64,000 nucleotides of DNA. It comes from Methylotenera_A sp040387095 (lineage in GTDB: Bacteria > Pseudomonadota > Gammaproteobacteria > Burkholderiales > Methylophilaceae). Every line of letters starts with the position of its first letter. Within the stretch, counting starts at the first letter, position 1. The notes below the pieces were generated by a model. The model made no database searches and was not told where the DNA came from. It worked only from the letters and a program-made list of their open reading frames with translations. Below are positions 59,999-64,000 of the stretch, one piece after another. The stretch is taken from assembly GCA_040387095.1 (NCBI GenBank), contig JAZKEJ010000003.1, forward strand, positions 20,206 through 84,205, in the 5' to 3' direction. A program made the position numbers and the translations under genes.

Positions 59999-60067
59999 TT
60001 GTAGTCTCTATCTGACAAGACAATCAGCCTAAGCTGGACTTATTTATTCGTTTCTCCTACGTAACAT
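59999..60067 (+). promoter_or_regulatory. Palindromic element and -10-like hexamer, copy A
   Basis: TTGTAGTC (59999-60006), CTGACA-N4-AATCAGCC (60012-60029), TGGACTT (60035-60041) and TAACAT (60062-60067) recur with identical spacing upstream of the next EF-hand gene (copy B). Nested AGTC, CTGA, TCAG and GACT arms make a dyad. There is no -35 box at the expected place, which suggests an activator-dependent promoter for the gene at 60138. Confidence 0.6.
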
Positions 60068-60076
60068 AACGATATT

Positions 60077-60115
60077 ACACAACCAACATGAGTAATAAGC
60101 GGTTGTGTTTTTTTA
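60077..60115 (+). terminator. Terminator-like hairpin before the BON/EF-hand gene
   Basis: ACACAACC (60077-60084) pairs with GGTTGTGT (60101-60108) across a 16-base loop and is followed by a T-run. It begins ten bases after the -10-like hexamer of copy A and ends about 23 bases before the gene at 60138. It could act as an attenuator in the leader, or end transcription coming from the kinase gene. Confidence 0.6.
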
Positions 60116-60137
60116 TCAGTTACTTGGAGTAAGAATT

Positions 60138-60668
60138 ATGAATACATTATCAACATTAAAATCAACAACACTTGCAATTGCTTTGGCTTTTGGATTAACT
60201 AGTATGCAAGCTATCGCCTTAGACTCAGACGCTGTTGCAGACTCTGTTCAAAACGAACGTTTCACTTTGGAAACAGAATTTAAAAGGTTAGATACCGATT
60301 CAAACGCATCCCTCAATCAAGCTGAATTCAGCAATGACAAATTTTTTACCAAAGGTCATTTTGTTAAAGCGGATGTCAACAATGATGGTTCGCTTGATCA
60401 AGAAGAATTTGTGAACTATAAATCAGGCGCTCAAAAAGTGGCAGTGAAAAGAGTGGCTTCAGATAGTGTGATTACTTCTAAAGCAAAAGCTGGACTTTTG
60501 GCTGAAAAAGATTTGAAAAGTCTACAAATCAGCGTAAAAACTTTTAATGGAGCAGTGATCTTAAGTGGCTTCGTTGATGATGAATTATCAAGAGTTAAAG
60601 CAGAAACTATTGTTCAAAAAATTGACGGTGTTAAATCAGTTAAAAATAGTCTGGTTGTTAAAGGATAA
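60138..60668 (+). CDS. Exported EF-hand and BON domain protein
   Basis: This 176-aa protein has a signal peptide (cleavage near MQAIA-LD) and two EF-hand loops: DTDSNASLNQAE (52-63) and DVNNDGSLDQEE (79-90). A C-terminal BON domain (about 108-176; LKSLQISVKTFNGAVILSG, KIDGVKSVKNSLVV) follows. BON domains bind membranes or phospholipids (OsmY type), and the EF-hands suggest calcium binding, so this may be a calcium-responsive periplasmic envelope protein. I start at ATG 60138, with GGAG eight bases upstream. A palindromic element precedes it, shared with the next gene. Confidence 0.85.
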   Translation: MNTLSTLKSTTLAIALAFGLTSMQAIALDSDAVADSVQNERFTLETEFKRLDTDSNASLNQAEFSNDKFFTKGHFVKADVNNDGSLDQEEFVNYKSGAQKVAVKRVASDSVITSKAKAGLLAEKDLKSLQISVKTFNGAVILSGFVDDELSRVKAETIVQKIDGVKSVKNSLVVKG

Positions 60669-60738
60669 GTTTTTAAAAGGTTAATTCAGAATTAAATAAA
60701 TTGTATTTGGTACTAAATTTGACATTGAACGACCAGCT

Positions 60739-60757
60739 TATCTTTAAGCTAAAGATA
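60739..60757. other. Short perfect dyad before the terminator
   Basis: TATCTTTA-AGC-TAAAGATA is a perfect eight-base-arm inverted repeat with a three-base loop, 22 bases upstream of the terminator. It could be a 3' end hairpin of the BON/EF-hand transcript or a protein-binding site. Confidence 0.45.
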
Positions 60758-60778
60758 CAATTTAATTAACCTTTTAGG

Positions 60779-60809
60779 CCGCATGCTTTTACAAGCATGC
60801 GGTTTTTTT
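60779..60809 (+). terminator. Rho-independent terminator of the BON/EF-hand gene
   Basis: CCGCATGCTT (60779-60788) and AAGCATGCGG (60793-60802) form a perfect ten-base-pair stem with a TTAC loop, followed by seven T. It is about 110 bases past the stop codon. Confidence 0.93.
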
Positions 60810-60859
60810 ATAACTGTTATATTTAAGCCCAAATTGATATTTACAATATTAAGCCCTAT

Positions 60860-60928
60860 TTGTAGTCCGTTGCTGACAGCAGAATCAGCCGCTTGTGGAC
60901 TTTTAATATAGGCTTGAATGGATAATAT
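60860..60928 (+). promoter_or_regulatory. Palindromic element and -10-like hexamer, copy B
   Basis: TTGTAGTC, CTGACA (60873-60878), AATCAGCC (60883-60890), TGGACTT and TAATAT (60923-60928) occur with the same spacing as in copy A: offsets 11, 21, 34 and 61 from GTAGTC. The gene start is about 83 bases past the hexamer. The exact colinearity of five blocks argues for a functional promoter and operator. Confidence 0.6.
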
Positions 60929-61010
60929 GCTAACACTGCATGTAATAAAACATGCGCCGTTAAACAAGTAGTTTATGTTAATAAATTACATGACTGATAG
61001 GAGCAATACA

Positions 61011-61445
61011 ATGAAAACAAATAATTTAACTAACTCATTTAAACCCCTTACGTTAGCCATCGCACTTACATTAGGTACAAGTGCAGTAAGTGAAGCGGCA
61101 GAACATACAATGGATAACACCAACATGAATGCAAGTCCAGTAGTCGAGTCAAACGACACAAGTTGGATGTCTCCACATGCTGCTGAGTTTTCAAAGTTAG
61201 ACACGACAGGTAATGGCTTATTGTTACCAAATGAAGCATCAAAAGGTAAAGCATTCTCTAAACAAACGTTTGCTAAAGCAGATGCAAATCGTGATGGCTA
61301 TATTGACCAGAATGAATATGTTTACTTTAAAACTGGCGAATGGCCAGAAAGTATGAATCAAAAAGCCAATGTAGATGAACAAGCAACAGTTGAAGAAACG
61401 CCTAGCGAAATGCCGGCTCAAATGCCTAGCGATGATTCGATGTAA
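61011..61445 (+). CDS. Exported EF-hand protein with acidic tail
   Basis: This 144-aa protein has a signal peptide (about 1-30, cleavage near SEAAE) and a pair of EF-hands: a degenerate loop at 64-75 (D64, T66, N68, E75) and a canonical loop DANRDGYIDQNE at 91-102. A disordered Pro/Met/Glu-rich tail follows. It resembles the EF-hand half of the preceding protein but lacks the BON domain. I start at the ATG preceded by GGAG at 61001; an upstream in-frame ATG is less likely. It is preceded by copy B of the promoter element. Confidence 0.8.
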   Translation: MKTNNLTNSFKPLTLAIALTLGTSAVSEAAEHTMDNTNMNASPVVESNDTSWMSPHAAEFSKLDTTGNGLLLPNEASKGKAFSKQTFAKADANRDGYIDQNEYVYFKTGEWPESMNQKANVDEQATVEETPSEMPAQMPSDDSM

Positions 61446-61590
61446 TGTTGGTACTAAACAAAGAGTGATCTTTAAATAAGCCATAAACAACACGCATAAC
61501 ATTCATTGTTAAGTGCGTTGTGTAACAGATTTAATGTAATAAACGATTCAATATAATTAAAGTTGTATAACTTAAAAGGGAAGACTTATC

Positions 61591-61845
61591 ATGAAAAAAT
61601 TAACCATTACTATTGCCGCACTAATCACTTTGGGGCTTGCTGCCTGCGATAAACCGACTGTTGTCAACGTGCCTGCAGAAAATGCACCTGCCGAAACGGT
61701 AATTGTGCCTGTGCCAGGACCTGCCGGTGAGAAAGGGGCTACTGGCGACTCTGGAAATCAAGGCGCAACTGGCGACCAAGGCGTGCAGGGTGAACAAGGT
61801 GAGACCGGTGGCGATACTACCATTATTGTGCCACAGCAAGAATAA
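61591..61845 (+). CDS. Small lipoprotein with collagen-like triplet repeats
   Basis: This 84-aa protein has a lipoprotein signal with lipobox LAAC (C19) and a Pro/Ala/Val-rich spacer. Ten successive Gly-X-Y triplets follow (residues 43-72: GPAGEKGATGDSG, then GATGDQGVQGEQGETG), and the end is acidic. Collagen-like triplets of this kind form triple helices in longer bacterial surface proteins; here the run is very short. It may be a surface-exposed trimeric stalk. A terminator follows the gene and an AAAAGGG sequence precedes the start. Confidence 0.8.
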   Translation: MKKLTITIAALITLGLAACDKPTVVNVPAENAPAETVIVPVPGPAGEKGATGDSGNQGATGDQGVQGEQGETGGDTTIIVPQQE

Positions 61846-61878
61846 GCTTCCTTTTAAGGCAAGTGATGTAAATACAAG

Positions 61879-61911
61879 AAACGCTCAATTTTTATATTGA
61901 GCGTTTTTTTT
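61879..61911 (+). terminator. Rho-independent terminator of the collagen-like lipoprotein gene
   Basis: AAACGCTCAAT (61879-61889) and ATTGAGCGTTT (61896-61906) form an 11-base-pair stem with a six-base loop, then a T-run. It is 33 bases past the stop codon. Confidence 0.92.
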
Positions 61912-61969
61912 GTTTACTATGATGACTTAATTATTAAATAGGCTAGTTAATTAGATTGAATAAGCAATT

Positions 61970-62563
61970 TTAAGGATTAACGTGTGGGCCCGCTTTATAG
62001 TCAATAATCTCAATCGTTTGTGGAACATAAATCAGATCATCCGTCGCAAAACCCAACTCTTTAGCTTTTGAAATCAAATGCTGTTTAATCGGGTAGGCCA
62101 TTTGTGGTGTGCGCGACAATATCCATAAATAATCTTTACCGCTAGTCACCATTGCAAAATTATAATAAGGCTTATCCAGCTCGATAATATTGTATGGCGC
62201 ATAGAACGGGCCAAAAAAAGATACTTCTAACATGCCCGTGTAAGTACCATCTTTATTCGCTTCATCCACAAAACGTGCTTTGCCTTCTGCTTCATTCCAG
62301 GCGTTTCTTTTCACATCAAAACCACGATTAATCACTTTAATCGTCCCATCCAGATTTCTCACATAATTAGCGGTCACGTTTTGTAATCCACGCTCAAAGC
62401 TGTGATCAAGCCGCGCAATCTCATACCAGGTACCTAAATATTGATTGGCATCAATATTTTGTACAGGTTTAATATTCTCTTGTTTCTCATCACAGCCAAG
62501 CAAAGTGAGCGATAAAACAATCACGCCAATTTTTGAGCATACGTTGGTCAATATTTTTTGCAT
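61970..62563 (-). CDS. blc: Outer-membrane lipocalin Blc
   Basis: Blc is a bacterial lipocalin, an outer-membrane lipoprotein with a beta-barrel that binds lysophospholipids or fatty acids under envelope stress. The 197-aa protein has a signal with lipobox LLGC (C24), then the family motif YLGTWYEIARLDHSFERGL. YVRNLDGTIKVINRGF, FFGPFYAPYNIIELD and YLWILSRTPQM follow, the structurally conserved blocks. The next gene on the same strand starts ten bases upstream of it, so they are probably co-transcribed. Confidence 0.94.
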   Translation of the reverse strand: MQKILTNVCSKIGVIVLSLTLLGCDEKQENIKPVQNIDANQYLGTWYEIARLDHSFERGLQNVTANYVRNLDGTIKVINRGFDVKRNAWNEAEGKARFVDEANKDGTYTGMLEVSFFGPFYAPYNIIELDKPYYNFAMVTSGKDYLWILSRTPQMAYPIKQHLISKAKELGFATDDLIYVPQTIEIIDYKAGPHVNP

Positions 62564-62573
62564 GAATTTACTC

Positions 62574-63029
62574 CTAATTATTCTTGTTCAGACGTGCAAT
62601 AAACTTATCCAGTTCCGCTGCAAATGCTTGTCTATCCGCTTGATTAAATACAGCAGGTCCGCCAATTTCTGCACCCTGATTACGCAACTCATCCATCATA
62701 TTACGCATGGCTAAACGTTCTGCAATATTAGCATCAGAATACATTTCGCCACGTGGGTTTAATGCATGCGCACTTTTTGCAATCACTTGGGCTGCCAATG
62801 GAATATCCGCTGTAATCACCAAATCGCCCGCTTGCAATGCTTGCACAATATAATTATCGGCTACGTCAAAACCTTTATCTACCTGCACAGCGTTAATAAA
62901 AGGTGAGGGCGGAACGCGCAACCAAGCATTGGCGACCAACGTGGTGTTAATGCTAGTGCGAATCGCAGCGCGAAATAAAATTTCTTTAATCACCACTGGA
63001 CAAGCGTCAGCATCTACCCAGATTTTCAT
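62574..63029 (-). CDS. UPF0178 (YaiI/YqxD, DUF188) family protein
   Basis: This 151-aa soluble protein opens with IWVDADACPVVIKEILFRAA and has ALQAGDLVITADIPLAAQVI and HALNPRGEMYSDANI, all diagnostic of the YaiI/YqxD family with a PIN-like acidic site (D5, D7 and the later D82-ITADIP region). A nuclease function is suggested by fold only. It is ten bases upstream of blc on the same strand. Confidence 0.93.
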   Translation of the reverse strand: MKIWVDADACPVVIKEILFRAAIRTSINTTLVANAWLRVPPSPFINAVQVDKGFDVADNYIVQALQAGDLVITADIPLAAQVIAKSAHALNPRGEMYSDANIAERLAMRNMMDELRNQGAEIGGPAVFNQADRQAFAAELDKFIARLNKNN

Positions 63030-63086
63030 TTAAAAAGCATCTTTCGTCATCATATGGCCTTGTGGATCATAAAGCTTTAGCTCCGT

Positions 63087-63109
63087 TCATTCCCGCTTAC
63101 GAGGAATGA
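63087..63109. repeat. Degenerate dRS3-like palindrome
   Basis: TCATTCC-CGCTTACGA-GGAATGA is an inverted repeat matching one half of the repeat at 47066 in its TCATTCC/GGAATGA ends and its CCCGC core. It lies between the YaiI-family gene and the rhlE gene and points to a dispersed repeat family. Confidence 0.6.
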
Positions 63110-63125
63110 CAATTTTAAATAAGCA

Positions 63126-64000
63126 CTAGCGCCCGCGATTCCCACTATGATGTGCGGGTTGATTGCCGTTCGGTTGCTGCATATTTTGAAAAGGCTTTTG
63201 CTGTGCTGGCTTTTTCCCTTGGGGTTTACCTTGCGCTGGCTTTTGGCCATTACCTTGTGGGCGGCTATCTGGTTTCGTTTTAGATGATTGGTTTCTAGGT
63301 GGTTGATTTCTAGGCCCGCGCGGTGCTTCTGGCTCTAGATGCGTTGGTGCTTGAAAACCTTCAACAGATACTTTTGGAATCTCACGCTTAATCAGCTTTT
63401 CAATATCTTTTAAGTATTTCGCTTCTTCAAAATCGACTAATGAAATCGCTGCACCAGTACTGCCCGCGCGGCCTGTACGGCCAATTCGATGCACATAATC
63501 TTCTGGCACGTTAGGCAATTCAAAATTCACAACTTGTGGCAATTGGTCAATATCCAAGCCGCGCGCAGCAATGTCAGTCGCCACTAAAACAGGAATATCG
63601 CCATTTTTAAATTCGGCCAAAGCTCTTGTACGCGCGCCTTGGCTTTTATTACCATGAATCGCCGCGGCAGGGATGCCATCTTTGATTAACTTTTCCGCCA
63701 AGCGATTAGCGCCATGCTTGGTGCGGGTAAACACCAACACTTGCTGCCAATTGTTGGTTTTAATCAAATAACTCATCAAGCTGGCTTTGTGCGCCTGCTT
63801 CACCAGATGCACGGTCTGATCCACCATTTCAGACGCAGTATTACGACGCGCCACTTCAATAAAGCCCGGTTTATGCAATAAGCCATCGGCTAATTGTTTA
63901 ATTTCATCTGAGAACGTAGCAGAAAAAAGCAGGTTTTGACGCTGCTTTGGCAACATCGCCAATAGCTTTTTAATATCGCGAATAAAGCCCATATCCAGCA
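63126..64000 (-). CDS. rhlE: DEAD-box RNA helicase RhlE, C-terminal part (cut by the window edge)
   Basis: The visible part encodes about 290 residues of an ATP-dependent RNA helicase of the RhlE group. It begins in the segment LDMGFIRDIKKLLAMLPKQR just after the DEAD motif. LLFSATFSDEI is motif III, VLVFTRTKHGANRLAEKL is motif IV, DIPVLVATDIAARGLDIDQL is motif V and YVHRIGRTGRAGSTG is motif VI. A Pro/Gln/Lys-rich disordered tail (about 70 residues) ends the protein. Frame is open to base 64000, so the N-terminal RecA domain lies outside the window. Such helicases act in ribosome assembly and RNA turnover. Confidence 0.95.
   Translation of the reverse strand, partial: LDMGFIRDIKKLLAMLPKQRQNLLFSATFSDEIKQLADGLLHKPGFIEVARRNTASEMVDQTVHLVKQAHKASLMSYLIKTNNWQQVLVFTRTKHGANRLAEKLIKDGIPAAAIHGNKSQGARTRALAEFKNGDIPVLVATDIAARGLDIDQLPQVVNFELPNVPEDYVHRIGRTGRAGSTGAAISLVDFEEAKYLKDIEKLIKREIPKVSVEGFQAPTHLEPEAPRGPRNQPPRNQSSKTKPDSRPQGNGQKPAQGKPQGKKPAQQKPFQNMQQPNGNQPAHHSGNRGR

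Larger units (their letters stand above)
60669..61010. other. Intergenic region between the two EF-hand genes
   Basis: About 340 bases with no credible gene. In order it holds a short dyad (60739-60757), a strong terminator (60779-60809), copy B of the palindromic promoter element (60860-60928), and a six-base-arm hairpin GCATGT/ACATGC (60938-60955), then the ribosome-binding sequence of the following gene. Confidence 0.8.

Overview
The window reads as a chromosomal segment from a methylotrophic betaproteobacterium of the Methylophilaceae (Methylotenera/Methylophilus-like). The call rests on three things. Core genes follow betaproteobacterial order (pyrG-kdsA-eno-ftsB; alaA-hom-thrC; tyrA-aroA-cmk-rpsA-ihfB-lapB-pyrF). 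There is a complete mxaRSACKL methanol-dehydrogenase accessory set. A zwf/gnd/pgl group would run the dissimilatory (formaldehyde-oxidising) ribulose monophosphate cycle. Base composition is AT-leaning and coding is dense. I see no tRNA, rRNA, prophage, insertion sequence or CRISPR array.

Layout. 0-7.4 kb: ribD, a TatD-family hydrolase, an mtnA plus class II aldolase pair (probable 5-deoxy/5-methylthio-ribose salvage), an unknown membrane protein, and a DUF4212/solute-symporter pair. 7.5-13.5 kb: pyrG-kdsA-eno-ftsB, then ygfZ and a ygfX-like gene. 13.4-19 kb: mxaRSACKL on the minus strand, without mxaFJGI. 19.4-28.4 kb: fabA-fabB, a lipoprotein, alaA-hom-thrC-thyA, a PepSY protein and folA. 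28.5-37.3 kb (mostly minus): an Orn/Lys/Arg decarboxylase, an unusual winged-helix plus PD-(D/E)XK nuclease-like gene, dcd, zwf, gnd, divergent pgl, a peroxiredoxin and apbC. 37.5-40.7 kb: metG, a glycine-zipper protein and a ComEA-like protein. 40.8-48.1 kb: the pyrF-lapB-ihfB-rpsA-cmk-aroA-tyrA block. 48.2-54 kb: bpt and aat (N-degron transferases), an HMA/MauE-like protein, a YgiQ radical SAM enzyme, a TraB-like and a DoxX-like protein. 54.5-61.9 kb: an accessory envelope/stress block with hemerythrin, response regulators, a sensor kinase, DUF883, two DUF1328 proteins, a holin-like protein, EF-hand proteins and a collagen-like lipoprotein. 62-64 kb: lipocalin, a YaiI-family protein and a truncated RhlE-type helicase at the window edge.

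The most interesting signal is non-coding. A palindromic site (CTGACA-N4-WATCAG) occurs three times in the stress block, each time 50 bases upstream of a TAANNT -10-like hexamer: in front of both EF-hand genes and in front of the operon that contains the NarL-type regulator. It looks like the operator of a small autoregulated stress regulon. Two runs of N are assembly gaps, not biology. One cuts zwf and must really be 2 mod 3 in length. The other cuts bpt between identical 55-base contig ends that should be merged.
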